A DNA stretch of 64,000 bases from Lunularia cruciata (lineage: Eukaryota; Streptophyta; Marchantiopsida; Lunulariales; Lunulariaceae), in contig OX419758.1 in assembly GCA_948567375.1 (NCBI GenBank), positions 56,611,001 to 56,675,000 of the forward strand, read 5' to 3'. The translations under genes and the position numbers were made by a program. The notes under the pieces were generated by a model that was given only the letters and a program-made list of their open reading frames with translations, was not told where the DNA came from and searched no databases. This document shows, piece after piece, positions 44,900-54,900 of this stretch; positions within the stretch are counted from its first letter, which is position 1; every line of letters begins with the position of its first letter.

Positions 44900-46040
44900 A
44901 AAACACCTTCTCCTTCAAGGAAGAACTTCTATTCCATGAGGAACGGATCTATGTTCTAGCCAAAGGTTATCTCCAACTTGTGTGCCTTCAAGAAGCCCAT
45001 GATTTACCAATTGTTGGTCACATGGGTGTGGACAAGACCTTGGGTACCCTCCAATGCCAATGGTGGTGGCCAAACATAGCACAAGATGTTTGGGAGTTTG
45101 TCCAATCATGTGAGAGCTACCCACGCAACAAGGCCAGTAACCAAAAACCAAGTGGACTCCTTCAACCACTCCCCATTCTATCTACTTGTGGGGAACATGT
45201 GAGCTTTGATCTCATCACCTCCTTGCCAAGACAAAGCAAGGTCACAGAACAATTGTGGTGTTTTTAAATAAGTTTAGTAAGCAAATCCATTTGGCACCAA
45301 TAGTTGATAATGTGGATGCTCTAACCTTGGTGCAAATCTACTTCAAAAATGTATTCAAACATCATGGGATGTCGCGTGTACTCATCTTTGATCGTGATCC
45401 TTGATTCATTGGGAAATTTTGGCAAAAACTCTTCTAGATACTTGGCACCAAGGTTGCTTTGTCCACTACCTATCATTCTCAAATTGATGGACAAATTGAA
45501 CATGAAAATTGCACCTTGGAGGATATGCTTTGTGCTTTCATCAATGTTCACCACACCAATTGGGATGAATGTCTTGTAGTTGCAAAGTTTGCATACAATA
45601 ACTCCAAACAGGCAAGCATCAAATTCTCTTCTTTCTTTCTCAATTTTGGCCAAGATCCACTTGTTCTAGATTCCCTTATTGCTCCTCCTCCATCTCATAT
45701 CCCTCATACTTCAACCTTCTTGACTACCATATCCCAATCTCTCCAGCAAGCCAAGTCTCATCTCCTTGTTGTTCAGAATCGTCAAAAACAATATGTGGAC
45801 CACCATTGTCATGATCTCACCTTTCAAGTTGGTGACAAAGTCATGCTTTCCTCTAGTAACCTACCCCTCTCATTTGATACCCAAGTTTGTAAACTTGCCC
45901 CTAATTGGATAGGACCCTTTGATGTCACCCAAATCATCTCTCTTATTGCTTATCGACTTGCCTTGCCTTGTCATATGTGCATCCCCCCTGTCTTTCATGT
46001 TTCCAAGTTAAAACCTTTGTTCCTAATACATCTTCTTTTT
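44900..46040 (+). pseudogene. Element J integrase
   Basis: The zinc-binding part (44980-45150) has His-Asp-Leu-Pro, Gly-His-Met-Gly-Val-Asp and Ser-Cys-Glu-Ser-Tyr, in which the last Cys ligand is Tyr. First catalytic Asp: Ser-Phe-Asp-Leu-Ile-Thr (45201-45220); second: Phe-Asp-Arg-Asp-Pro near 45390; Glu in Gly-Gln-Ile-Glu-His. The long open frame 45459-46154 holds the end of the core and the C-terminal module (Asn-Trp-Ile-Gly-Pro-Phe-Asp-Val-Thr-Gln-Ile, His-Val-Ser-Lys-Leu-Lys-Pro). A frameshift precedes it. Confidence 0.8.
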
Positions 46041-46069
46041 CCTCTTGTGTCTAACCTCCTCCTCTTCTT

Positions 46070-46285
46070 ATCCCTATCCATGATCATGAGGAGTACAAAG
46101 TTGATTGTATACTTGCACGTCGCTACATCCAACATGGCCGCTAACAACATATAAAGTACAAGGTTCTTTGGAAGTGCTATCCCCTTCATGATGCCACTTG
46201 GGAGCCTCTTTCTCATCTCTAGAATGCACAAATGACCATCCAAGAGTTTGAAGCTTCAATGGCAACAAGGATGTCACCAACTAGC
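46070..46285 (+). pseudogene. Element J chromodomain remnant
   Basis: In the frame from about 46080 the translation gives a Glu-Glu-Tyr-like start, Val-Leu-Trp-Lys-x-Tyr-Pro, Asp-Ala-Thr-Trp-Glu-Pro-Leu-Ser-His-Leu and a C-terminal Met-Ser/Thr-Pro-Thr-Ser-Gly-Gly. That is a chromodomain fused to the integrase tail, with frameshifts. The purine tract GGTGGGGAAATA follows at about 46286-46297. Confidence 0.7.
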
Positions 46286-46298
46286 GGTGGGGAAATAT

Positions 46299-46429
46299 GT
46301 AACAATATGGAGTTTAGCAACAAAGTTAGTCAAGGCTAATGAAGTAGTGAATGGGCCAAATTAGCAAAGAATATTATAGAAGTATCTAGGAAGCTTCTTG
46401 GAAAGCTTCCAACTAGCTTAGTTTGCACC
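46299..46429 (+). repeat. Element J 3' LTR, first 131 bp only
   Basis: TGTAACAATATGGAG..., colinear with 41022 onward, interrupted at 46430 by element E. The remaining ~290 bp should lie beyond the window. GCACC (46425-46429) is the expected left target duplication of E. Confidence 0.85.
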
Positions 46430-47163
46430 TGTAATACTCCAAGGATAGGAGAAGAGAGAAAACACAGACTTCACACTCAAACATTCGATGCCCCAAAGGA
46501 GCACCTTCTCTTTATTATATAAACAAAGAGGATCTCCTCCAAGGAAGCTCCACCATAGGATTAGGCACACAGATAGATGACATGTCAGCAAGCTCCACCC
46601 TTGGATTACTTACTTGGATGGGTGACATGTTGGTCTAGGTCCTATCTAGCTGGTCAAACAAGCTTTGACCAGAGGAAATCTTTTAGGGAATCTTCTTGTA
46701 GGAGTCTTAGAATCACATAAGGTACCATTCAAAAGCTCTTGACGAGACAAACCAGGGGGAGGGAAGGCCATCCTTTCTTTCATGGGGGGGGGGGTTCCAC
46801 ATATTTTTGAGGCCTAATTCATCCATTTAGGCCTCCAAAATTACCTTCAAAGATTTCAAGCATATTTTGGTTCCTACTCTATTAGTAGAAGTCCCCTTTT
46901 GGTGATACCTCTTTCTGATCTGTTTAGTCCATCATGTGTAACATCCTTCCAAATGTTACCAATCCCATTCTCACCTTTAAATCATATGTCTAGCTATTGG
47001 TTCTAAGGTTCTCAAGTCCATTTTGGTTTTTGCTCTATTAGTAGAAGTACTCTTTTGGTGATACTTCTATCTGATCTATTTTGACCATCATGTATAATAT
47101 CATTCTAGATGTTACTAAACCAAATTTCACATCTAAATCATATGGTTATCTCTTGGTATTATA
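46430..47163 (-). repeat. Element E 3' LTR
   Basis: TGTAATACTCC...GGTATTATA on plus (ATTACA in B). It has the same tandem U3 units and TATA region. An 11-base G run lies at 46784-46794. Confidence 0.88.
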
Positions 47164-48447
47164 GACCTCCCTCCTTTTAAGATGCAACGTCCTCGTTCTG
47201 CAATTGTTGCTCAAATGCTTGCACCAACATTGGTCCATGGGTCAAATTGGCAGCGGGCTCCCAGGTTGCTTCATAGAGGGGGTAACCTTTCCACTATACT
47301 AAATAGTCCACCCGCGGATGGCGAGTACCACGCATGCGTTTTTGGAGAATACGCTCCCCTTCATATTCTTCTGCGCCATCAAGGAGTGTCGCACAAGGTC
47401 AAATGTCTGGTGTGGAATGGCCTGATTGGGGAGCATATCTGCATAGTAGAGAAACATGAAACACTAGATGGATCTTCATGTGTGGTGGTAACTCAAGGTG
47501 ATAGGCCATAGTGCCGACGCGACGAAGAATCAAGAAAGGCCCAATAAAACAAGGTTTGAGCTAACAAGGTCCAACTAATGTGAGGTTGGTTGTCTGTAGC
47601 CACACTTGATCCCCAAAATTGAACTCCATGTGCCTACAATGTGCATCAACATACTGCTTTTGTCAATTTTGCACAATCTGTAATCTATGCTTGGTGTTCT
47701 CCAACCTTGTTGGATTCTAGAAACAAATGTATTGACTGCATTGACCTTGGTAGCCACTGGACGGATCTTCATCAAGCTGGATAATGTGAAGGGATGCTCA
47801 CCATACATGAGGAAGAACAGAGTGACATGGATAGATGCATTCACTGAATTTTTGTAAGCAAATTCCACCAACGGGAGTAGGGTGTCCCACCTCTCTTGCT
47901 CTTCTAAGGTAAAGCCGTGTAACATATCTTCAATTGTGTGATTAGCCCGCTTTGTTTGGCCATCTGTTTGTGGGTGGTAAGGTGTGGACATGGCCAACTT
48001 GGTTTTGAAGAAACCAAAGAGTGTTTGCCAAAACAAACTGGTGAATTGAGTGCCTCTATTGGTGATAAGTACTCTAGACAAGCCATGGTGAGAGAAGATT
48101 GCATCTAAGTATAATTGAGCTAGTTGTGGGGCAATCACCTCCTTGGTGGTAGGGCGTACATGAATCATTTTGTTGAGCTGGTCCACAAAGACCACGATGG
48201 AATCAAACCCTGAGGTAGTCTTGGGTAATTCACAAACAAGATCCATACTCACTTATTCCCAATGTTGGGTTGGAGTGGAGAGAGGTTGAAGGAGCCCTGC
48301 AGGAGCTTGATTAGAAGCTTTGTTCTGTTGACAAAGTAGGCAGTTGCGCACGTAGTCCATCATGTTGTTGCTCATCTTGGGCCAATAGTAATGGCGTTGG
48401 ATTGCATCCAAGGTCTTGTCCACTCTGACATGACCTGCAATGGCCAA
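47164..48447 (-). pseudogene. Element E integrase and chromodomain
   Basis: Zinc-binding part 48253-48447 (Gly-His-Val-Arg-Val-Asp, Cys-Leu-Leu-Cys-Gln-Gln) is separated by a single in-frame stop from the core 47575-48252 (Ser-Met-Asp-Leu-Val, Thr-Asn-Arg-Gly-Thr-Gln-Phe, Asp-Gly-Gln-Thr-Lys). The second and third catalytic positions are changed (Asn for Asp, Lys for Glu), so the core is inactive. The C-terminal module and chromodomain follow in other frames to 47170. Confidence 0.8.
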
Positions 48448-48688
48448 ATCATGACATTCTACTAGAATGGTGGTGCGTAATTCTGGGACATTTTGGATCT
48501 ATAATCTGCCATCACAAAAGGTGAGTCCTAAGGTGTTGGTGATGCCTTTGGATGATTGCACTTCCACAATCTGTGAATCAATTTTTGTAGCAACCAGAAT
48601 CTTTAGCCAGAATTCAGGGTTAATCTTAACCTTTGCCACCAAGTTTTTTGCCATTGGCATGCGGGTGAATGCATTTGCAAGTTGCTTC

Positions 48689-49104
48689 TTACCTTCCATG
48701 CAGGTGATTGTCATGTTGAAGCATTGTTGCTACTCTGCCCACCAAATCTGGTGACAAGATAGATCCTTCTACGTCTTGAGGTAGACTAGAGGTTTGTGGT
48801 CTATCTCTACTACAAATGCCTTCTTGCCTAGATAGTGCTTCCAATGCTTGGTTGCCAAAATGATGGCCAACTCTTCTTGTTCTATTGTGTGGTAGTTGCG
48901 CTCTACTGGTAACAACTTTTGAGAGAAATATGCAATTGGATGCCATCTGTCATGCCACTCTTGTTGTATGACTGCTCCTATTGCTACGTCTAATGCATTT
49001 GTAGCCAACTTGATTGGACATTTTGGGTCATACCACTTCAAGATTGGTGCATGTAGCAAGGCGGTTTTCAATTCTTGAAAGGCCAACTCTTGTGTTCACC
49101 ATGT
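48689..49104 (-). pseudogene. Element E RNase H
   Basis: The open segment 48769-49086 has Leu-Ala-Thr-Asn-Ala-Leu (Asp to Asn at the first carboxylate), Glu-Gln-Glu-Glu-Leu-Ala-Ile and Glu-Ile-Asp-His-Lys-Pro-Leu-Val. It is colinear with B and lies between RT and integrase. Confidence 0.8.
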
Positions 49105-49108
49105 GTGT

Positions 49109-49780
49109 TCACCATGTCCACTTCATCTCCTTGACAAGTGCCGTTAAAGGTTGTGCAACCTTGGAGAAGTCCTTGATAAATCTATGATAAAATCCCGTCA
49201 ACCCCAAGAAGCTCTTGAGTTGAGTTTGATCTTTTGAGGCACTCCATTTTTGAATGACCTCTATTTTATTGGTCAATATTTGAATGCCCTCTGCACTTAC
49301 TCTATGTCCCAAGCAGTCTACTTTAGACTTGCCAAACTTGCACTTTGAGATTTTGGCATACACTTGATTCTGTCTTAGAATCTGGAGGACCTCTCGTAGA
49401 TGTTGTTTGTGTTCAGTCATTGTGCTACTGTATACTAAGATATCATCCAAGAAGACAATAATAGACTTATCTAAGTATGGACGAAATATGTCATTCATTA
49501 GACTCATGAAAGTGTTAGGTGCATTGGTGAGGCTAAACAACATCACAAGATACTCAAAGTAGCCATACTTGGTTTGAAAGGCAATTTTGTATACATCCTC
49601 CTCTACAATTTGGATTTGATTGTAACCACTCCGCAAGTCCAATTTGGTGAAGTATCTCGCTCCATGGAGTTGATCAAACAAGTCATCCATGCAAGGTAAG
49701 GGGTATTTGTTCTTCATTGTTTGTTGATTGAGACCTCGATAGTCAATGCACATGCGCATTGTACCATCCTTCTTCTTCAC
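49109..49780 (-). CDS. Element E reverse transcriptase (223 codons open)
   Basis: Contains [16 protein letters not shown], Lys-Leu-Asp-Leu-Arg-Ser-Gly-Tyr, the Val-Phe-Leu-Asp-Asp-Ile-Leu-Val-Tyr catalytic box and the Gly-Leu-Thr-Gly-Phe-Tyr connection. The fingers part begins in a different frame upstream (one-base shift near 49780). It is the best preserved RT palm in the B family here, useful for reading the broken RT of B. Confidence 0.85.
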   Translation of the reverse strand: MKKKDGTMRMCIDYRGLNQQTMKNKYPLPCMDDLFDQLHGARYFTKLDLRSGYNQIQIVEEDVYKIAFQTKYGYFEYLVMLFSLTNAPNTFMSLMNDIFRPYLDKSIIVFLDDILVYSSTMTEHKQHLREVLQILRQNQVYAKISKCKFGKSKVDCLGHRVSAEGIQILTNKIEVIQKWSASKDQTQLKSFLGLTGFYHRFIKDFSKVAQPLTALVKEMKWTW

Positions 49781-50211
49781 AACAAGACAGAAGCCCCATA
49801 TGGTGATATGCTAGGTTGGATGAACCCCTTCTGCATCTCCTCAATTTGAGTCTTACACTTCTCCAACTCATGAGGTGATAGGCAATTTACAAGGAGGTGT
49901 CCTCCCCAAGGTGTCTCAATTTTATGATCTACTCTCCTTTTTTGTGGTAATGTTGATGGTAGATCATCGAGAAAGACATCTTGAAATTCATCCACCACAG
50001 CCTTCAATTTCTCAAGAATTTGTCCATTGGGTTGTGCACTCGGGACTTCTCTTATTAGACCCATGAAACATCTATTGGTCTTATAGACAGTTGCCGTCCC
50101 TATGACATATAGAGGAAGTTCTTGCCGGTGTGATTTTTCTTTAACCCCAATGATTGACCATTGGTGGGTTCTCACTACTTTCTTCCTCCAATCTACCATA
50201 GGGTTGTACTA
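49777..50211 (-). pseudogene. Element E protease tail and RT N-terminus, cut by F
   Basis: From Met-Val-Asp-Trp-Arg-Lys-Lys-Val (protease end) the frame runs into RT (Phe-Gln-Asp-Val-Phe, Lys-Arg-Arg-Val-Asp-His-Lys-Ile-Glu, Leu-Ser-Pro-His-Glu-Leu-Glu). Relative to B it has lost about six codons after Lys-Ile-Glu-Thr. The upstream protease is missing because F begins. Confidence 0.8.
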
Positions 50212-50901
50212 TGAGCCGGCCTGTCTCTCACTCAGGATGAACCTCTAATGGTTATTATGGTAGCACACCATGGACTAAGAAGGCAAGGAAACTCAACTCC
50301 ATCATACTCCTCCAAGGCTAACACTCCAAGACTCAAGACATTGCTCATTAGAGAACTCAATGAAAGAGAGATAGTTACAAATGAAAGGATGATGAGTACA
50401 TCCTCATCCCTTGTTTATATACTTGTGAAATAGTTATGCACCAAAGTTACTAATCATTGGAGTAACTCAAGTTACTAAGCTAAAAGTCAAGTAAAGTCAA
50501 AAAGTAGAAAGGAATATCCATTCACATGGGCATATTCCCCTAAGCATGTGATCTTATCTTGACCCAACCACTAAGTCAAGGATTCCTTTACATGGGCTAT
50601 CCTTGGACTATAGAAGAATCTAAAACAAAAAGGCTTGCATGCCCAAGAGTTCTCAACTCTTTCCTCAAAGCCAAACACCTAAGAATAATACCAAGTCAAC
50701 ACACTCAAATCCAAAATAGTGGTGCTCAACTTTTCTACTTCCTCTAAAGTAAGGTTCCCTCTATCTTATCTATGAATAACTTTAGCTAACCATGACTAAT
50801 ATAGAACCATCCTTTATCTCTATATAAATAATATCTCTTAAGTACTTGTAATACCAAGCTAAATATCACAATACCACACACATGCACAAATAGGTGTTAC
50901 A
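50212..50901 (-). repeat. Element F 3' LTR (single copy in window)
   Basis: TGAGCCGGCC...GGTGTTACA on plus, bounded on the left by E coding and on the right by the purine tract (TTTGGGGTAAA on minus). The mate LTR is outside the window, so the exact left end (50209-50212) is inferred from TG...CA and from the break in E. Confidence 0.7.
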
Positions 50902-50947
50902 TTTACCCCAAATAAGTTTTCACTTTGTCCTCAAAGTGAAGGTCTCT

Positions 50948-51409
50948 CTACCTTCTATGGTACATCTTCAACTTATCATGCTTAATCCTATCAAAGTGTC
51001 TTCCTCCCAACTCCTTGAGATCATAGGTGTAATTGCTCCACACCTTCTCTACTATAAAAGGTCCAAAGTACTTAGACAAAAACTTCTTTTGCACTCTCTT
51101 GAATTGAATGGAATCAAACAACATTACCCAACCACCTTCTTTGAAAGGCTCCACCTTCTTCTTGCCTTACCTCTTGTCATAGCTCTCCTTTTGTTTCCTT
51201 TGGGCTTGCTCCACTCGAACCATAGCAACTACTCTTGCCTCTTCCAACTCCATGCGTTGTTCCTTCCTTGACTTCTCTGCATCACCTCCTTGTGCTTTTT
51301 TCAATCTCCTATGAATGCTTTGGAAGGTAAGAAGATCAAAGTGAATAGGTAAGGTAGAATCAATACCATATACTAATTGAAATGGAGAATATCCGGTGAA
51401 AGTCTTCAT
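50948..51409 (-). pseudogene. Element F integrase C-terminal part, frameshifted
   Basis: The frame 51167-51409 (Phe-Thr-Gly-Tyr-Ser-Pro-Phe-Gln-Leu-Val-Tyr-Gly, then an Arg/Glu/Lys-rich helix) and the frame 50948-51154 (Glu-Gly-Gly-Trp-Val-Met-Leu-Phe, Lys-Tyr-Phe-Gly-Pro-Phe-Ile-Val) complete the integrase with its Gly-Pro-Phe module. One frameshift or stop lies near 51160 and a stop near 51406. Confidence 0.82.
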
Positions 51410-52827
51410 GGTGTCCTATACTCCCACAAAACTGCATGAATCCTCTTGTCCCAATGATGTTTAGCCCCCTCCATTTCTGCATCTTTGGCTAACATCATGC
51501 ACAAGGTTTGATTGGTTCTCTCTGCCAAGCCATTGGAATTTGGCTTATAGGATGTAGTTACTCTATGTGTGATAGAGAAATGTCTTAGCATGGATGTAGT
51601 GTTGCTTCTTGTAAACTCTCCTCCTCTATCAGAAACCAACTCCAAAGGGCATCCAAACCTAGTGATAATGCATTCATAAAGAAATCTACCCACTTCATCT
51701 TCATTCTTGTCCCTCAATGGTCTAGCCTCAACCCACTTGGTAAGGTAATCAGTGACTACCACAATGTACCGATTGTTCCTTAGGGTTCTATTGAGAGGAC
51801 CTACAAAATCAATTCCCCACTTCTCAAAAGGTCCTAGCAATGGAATTGATCTAAGTGGTGGAGTGGATGTAGACTTTCTAGCAAAAGCTTGACAAACATG
51901 ACAAGTTTTGCAATAATCAAGACAATCTTTGAAAATCACTCTCCAATGGTAACCTGCATCTAGAATCTTGAAAGCAATCACCTTTCTTGCAAAATGTCCT
52001 CCACATACTAAACCTTCATGAAACCCCTTTATGAGTAGGATAGATTCTTCCTTACCCACTGCTCTTTGAAGTAGACCATTTTCTCCTTGGTGAAAAAGAA
52101 TATCCTCCATCATTGTGTAAGGTCTAGATCTTGTTCCAAGGGCCTTCCTCTCCCTAACATGCATCCCTTCTGGATAGTTACCTCTTGTCACAAAATCCAC
52201 AATCTCTTTGTACTCCATTGGAACCTCTTGAGTGATTGAGATTGTCATGACCTCCTCATCCGGGAAGGAATCATCCACTGGCTCATCTCCATCATGATCA
52301 TAAGCCCTAGATAACAAGTCTGCCTTTGCATGTTTCTTTCCTGGCCTATCCTCAATGGTGTAGTCATACTCCGACAAGAGTATCATCCACCTTGCTAGTC
52401 TCCCTTCCATATTAGGCTTGTTGAAGATGTACTTCAAAGCCTTGTGATCTGTGACAATGGTTGCGTTCTCTCCAATCAAGGAATGTCTAAATTTCTTGAG
52501 ACCAAAGATCATTGCCAACCCTTCTCTCTCTGTGACAGAGTAGTTCTTTTTTGCTGAAAGCATCTGCCTACTAGCATAAGCTATTGGATGATCATACCCA
52601 TCTTGGTCTAATTGACTAAGAGTGCATCCTATAGCTACATTAGAAGCATCAGTGTAGAGGATGAAAGGCTTACTCCAATCAGGTTTAGCAAGAATTGGAG
52701 CTACAACCAGGGATTGCTTGAGCTCCTCAAAAGCTTTGAGAGCCTCCTTGTCCTCCAAAATCACCATGTAATCTACACCCTTCTCAAGATCAACTGCTAT
52801 TCCTTCCTTGGAGATGATGTGCCCCAA
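51406..52827 (-). CDS. Element F RT end, RNase H and integrase (473 codons open)
   Basis: Begins at the RT thumb (Met-Gly-His-Ile-Ile-Ser-Lys-Glu-Gly-Ile). RNase H follows at about residues 55-175: Tyr-Thr-Asp-Ala-Ser-Asn, Thr-Glu-Arg-Glu-Gly-Leu-Ala and Val-Thr-Asp-His-Lys-Ala-Leu, all carboxylates present. Integrase zinc-binding His and Cys pairs lie at about 270-320 (Gly-Gly-His-Phe, Cys-Lys-Thr-Cys-His-Val-Cys). The core has Gly-Ile-Asp-Phe-Val-Gly-Pro, Val-Ser-Asp-Arg-Gly-Gly-Glu-Phe and Gly-Leu-Ala-Glu-Arg, so Asp-Asp-Glu is complete. Thr-Lys-Trp-Val-Glu-Ala is the lineage signature. The segment could be functional, but its neighbours are broken. Confidence 0.9.
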   Translation of the reverse strand: MGHIISKEGIAVDLEKGVDYMVILEDKEALKAFEELKQSLVVAPILAKPDWSKPFILYTDASNVAIGCTLSQLDQDGYDHPIAYASRQMLSAKKNYSVTEREGLAMIFGLKKFRHSLIGENATIVTDHKALKYIFNKPNMEGRLARWMILLSEYDYTIEDRPGKKHAKADLLSRAYDHDGDEPVDDSFPDEEVMTISITQEVPMEYKEIVDFVTRGNYPEGMHVRERKALGTRSRPYTMMEDILFHQGENGLLQRAVGKEESILLIKGFHEGLVCGGHFARKVIAFKILDAGYHWRVIFKDCLDYCKTCHVCQAFARKSTSTPPLRSIPLLGPFEKWGIDFVGPLNRTLRNNRYIVVVTDYLTKWVEARPLRDKNEDEVGRFLYECIITRFGCPLELVSDRGGEFTRSNTTSMLRHFSITHRVTTSYKPNSNGLAERTNQTLCMMLAKDAEMEGAKHHWDKRIHAVLWEYRTP

Positions 52828-53210
52828 AAGTAGACCTTCTTCACATCAAAAATGCACTTCTCTGGGTTGAGTGATGCATTTGCCTCATCCAAGCATTGCA
52901 AGGCCTTGATTAGGTGCTCAAAGTGCTCCTCCTTGCTCCCATAGACACAAAAGTCATCAATGAAGTCTCTCACAAATTTCCCAATGAAAGGTTCAAATAC
53001 CTTGTTCATGAACCGTTGGAATGTGGTTGGAGCATTGCAAAGCCCAAAAGGCATGACCTTGAAAGCATAAGTTCCCCAAGGTGTGGTGAATGTGGTGAGT
53101 TTTTGATGCTCTGGTGCAATCTTGATTTGGTTATATCCACTATAACCATCTCCAAACTGTACCTCTCATGACCTGCAACATCCTCCAAGATCTCATCAAT
53201 GAATGGCAAT
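52797..53210 (-). pseudogene. Element F RT palm
   Basis: Pro-Phe-Gly-Leu-Cys-Asn-Ala-Pro-Thr-Thr-Phe-Gln-Arg-Phe and the catalytic box Asp-Phe-Ile-Asp-Asp-Phe-Cys-Val-Tyr are intact. The frame is shifted relative to 51406-52827 by an indel near 52826. The solo LTR at 53211 interrupts RT at the Leu-Pro-Phe-Ile-Asp segment. Confidence 0.85.
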
Positions 53211-53943
53211 TGTAATACCAAGAACTAGCCATATGATCTAGATGTGAAATTTGGTTTAGTAACATCTAGAATGATGTTATACATGATGGTCAAAATATAT
53301 AAGACAGAAGTATCACCAAAAGAGTACTTCTACTAATAGGGCAGAAACCAAAATAGACTTGAAAACCTTAGAACCAATAGCTAAACATATGATTTAAAGG
53401 TGAGAATTGGTTTGGTAACATCTGGAAGGAGGTTACACATGATGGACTAAACAGATCAGAAAGAGGTATCACCAAAAGGGGACTTCTACTAAAAGAGTAG
53501 GAACTGAAATCTTTGAAGGTAATTTTGGAGGCCTAAACGAATGAATTAGGCCTCGAAAATGTGCAGATTCCTCCCACTCCCCAGTAAAGGAAAGGTTGGC
53601 CTTCCCTCCCCCCTGCTTTGTCTTGTAGAGAGGTTTCCAACAATACTTTACTCACGTGATTTTGAGATTCCTATAGGAAGATTCTCTAAAAGATTTCCTC
53701 TAGTCAAAGCTTGTTTGACCAACCAGATAGGACCTAGACCAGACATGTCACCCATCCAAGTAAGTAGTCCAAGGTTGGAGCTTGCTGACATGTCACCTAT
53801 ATGTGTCTCTAATCTTATGGTGGAGCTTCCTTGGAGGAGATCCTCTTTGTCTATATAATAAAGAGAAAGTGCTCCTTTGGGGCATCGAATGTTGGAGTGT
53901 GCAATCTGTGTTTTCTCTCTTCTCTTGTCCTTGGAGTATTACA
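53211..53943 (+). mobile_element. Solo B-family LTR inserted in the RT of element F
   Basis: TGTAATACC...GGAGTATTACA with flanks GCAAT (53206-53210) and ACAAT (53944-53948), a 4/5 target duplication. Removing it reconnects the RT reading around Pro-Leu-Pro-Phe-Ile-Asp. It has the U3 tandem pair and the TATATAATAAAGAG box. It is a recent insertion followed by LTR-LTR recombination. Confidence 0.92.
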
Positions 53944-54370
53944 ACAATGGGTAGTAGTCCTTCTTGGTAACAGCATTGAGCTTCTTGTAATCCACACATA
54001 CTCAAAGCTTGCCATTCTTTTTCTTCACAATCACAATTAGAGACACCCATTCTGAATTCTCCACCTCAAAGATAAATCCAACCTCCTTGAGCTTATCAAT
54101 CTCCTCCTTCATAACCAAAGATATTGGTGGGCTAATGCGATATTGCTTTTGGTGGATTGGTCTTGCATGTGACTCTACCTCTATCTTGTGCTCCTCCAAG
54201 GTGACTTCCTTCAAATCCTTGTAACTAAAAGCAAACACATGGATGAACTTGCGGAAAATCTCCTCAAATCTCACTTTCTCCTCCTTGGTAACATTTGGGC
54301 CATACTTACGGGTAGCTAACCTTCTCTCTATCTCCTCAAGTGTCAATGGTGATTTATCTAGGTCCTTCAA
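53944..54370 (-). pseudogene. Element F RT N-terminal part
   Basis: The frame 54002-54370 has Phe-Ala-Phe-Ser-Tyr-Lys-Asp-Leu-Lys-Glu, Gln-Tyr-Arg-Ile-Ser-Pro-Pro and Val-Ile-Val-Lys-Lys-Lys-Asn-Gly-Lys-Leu, ending at a TGA. The next codons (Cys-Val-Asp-Tyr-Lys-like) continue to 53944, where the solo LTR interrupts. Apart from the stop the fold is complete. Confidence 0.82.
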
Positions 54371-54414
54371 ACCTTTGGCTTAGGTGCAAAATCCATAGCA
54401 CACAAGGGATACAC

Positions 54415-54463
54415 ATCTGAATCAGATTCAGATTCAGATTCAGATTCAAATTCAGATTCATCC
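54415..54463. repeat. Hexanucleotide run coding Glu-Ser/Asp-Ser repeats in element F
   Basis: About eight units of (ATTCAG) or (GATTCA) type. On the minus strand they encode an alternating acidic/Ser tract between protease and RT. Replication slippage is the likely origin. Confidence 0.85.
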
Positions 54464-54531
54464 TCCTCCGTGGAAGTCTCCTCTTCCATGCTTGTGTCCA
54501 CACTTGAAGCTTCTTCTTCAGAATTTGAATC

Positions 54532-54900
54532 TCAATAATTAGAAGATGGTGTATCTGAATGTGAAGTGTTGGTGGTGTTAGTCACAGGAACTGTGACACT
54601 ATGGTTTGATGGCCCAATCCTCAAATACCCTTTGTGCCATTGATTAGTTGTGCATGCTGCTCTCAACCATGGCCTCCCAAGAAGTAAGTCATAGCTTGAA
54701 TCCTTCAAGACTTGGAAAGTCATGAGATTTTGAACTCCCATAACTGAAACTACCACCTTATCCATCACCCCTATTGGTCAAACTTGTTGTTTGTTTGCCA
54801 TGCTCACCACAAATGTTGAAGGTCTTGAGGGTATCATACTCAACTTCTTCATCAACCTTTTTGACATGGCATTCATTGCTGATCCTCCATCAACCAATGC
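54532..54900 (-). pseudogene. Element F aspartic protease
   Basis: The active-site segment Ala-Leu-Val-Asp-Gly-Gly-Ser-Ala-Met-Asn lies at about 54870-54900. A stop follows near 54780, and the frame 54532-54768 continues with Tyr-Asp-Leu-Leu-Leu-Gly-Arg-Pro-Trp-Leu. The Asp-Gly-Gly triplet is typical of some plant gypsy lineages. Confidence 0.78.

Larger units (their letters stand above)
41022..46429 (+). mobile_element. Element J: A-family chromovirus, 3' LTR cut by element E
   Basis: 5' LTR 41022-41444, perfect primer site 41446-41457, gag, protease, a 60-bp repeat linker, RT, RNase H, integrase, chromodomain, purine tract, then only the first 131 bp of the 3' LTR before element E begins at 46430. 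J lies inside element G; CAAGG at 41017-41021 is the likely left target duplication. It is better kept than A, C and I but still has many stops. Confidence 0.88.
46430..50211 (-). mobile_element. Element E: second B-family chromovirus, cut by element F
   Basis: 3' LTR 46430-47163, then on minus the chromodomain, integrase, RNase H, RT and protease C-terminal half, colinear with B. Similarity stops at about 50206 in the Met-Val-Asp-Trp-type protease tail, where B continues (GGGTTGTAATGC against GGGTTGTACTATG). The protease start, gag and 5' LTR should be displaced to the right of F. Confidence 0.88.

Noticed and set aside
50894-51271. 125-codon plus-strand open frame, Leu/His-rich
   Set aside because: Antisense to the integrase tail of element F.
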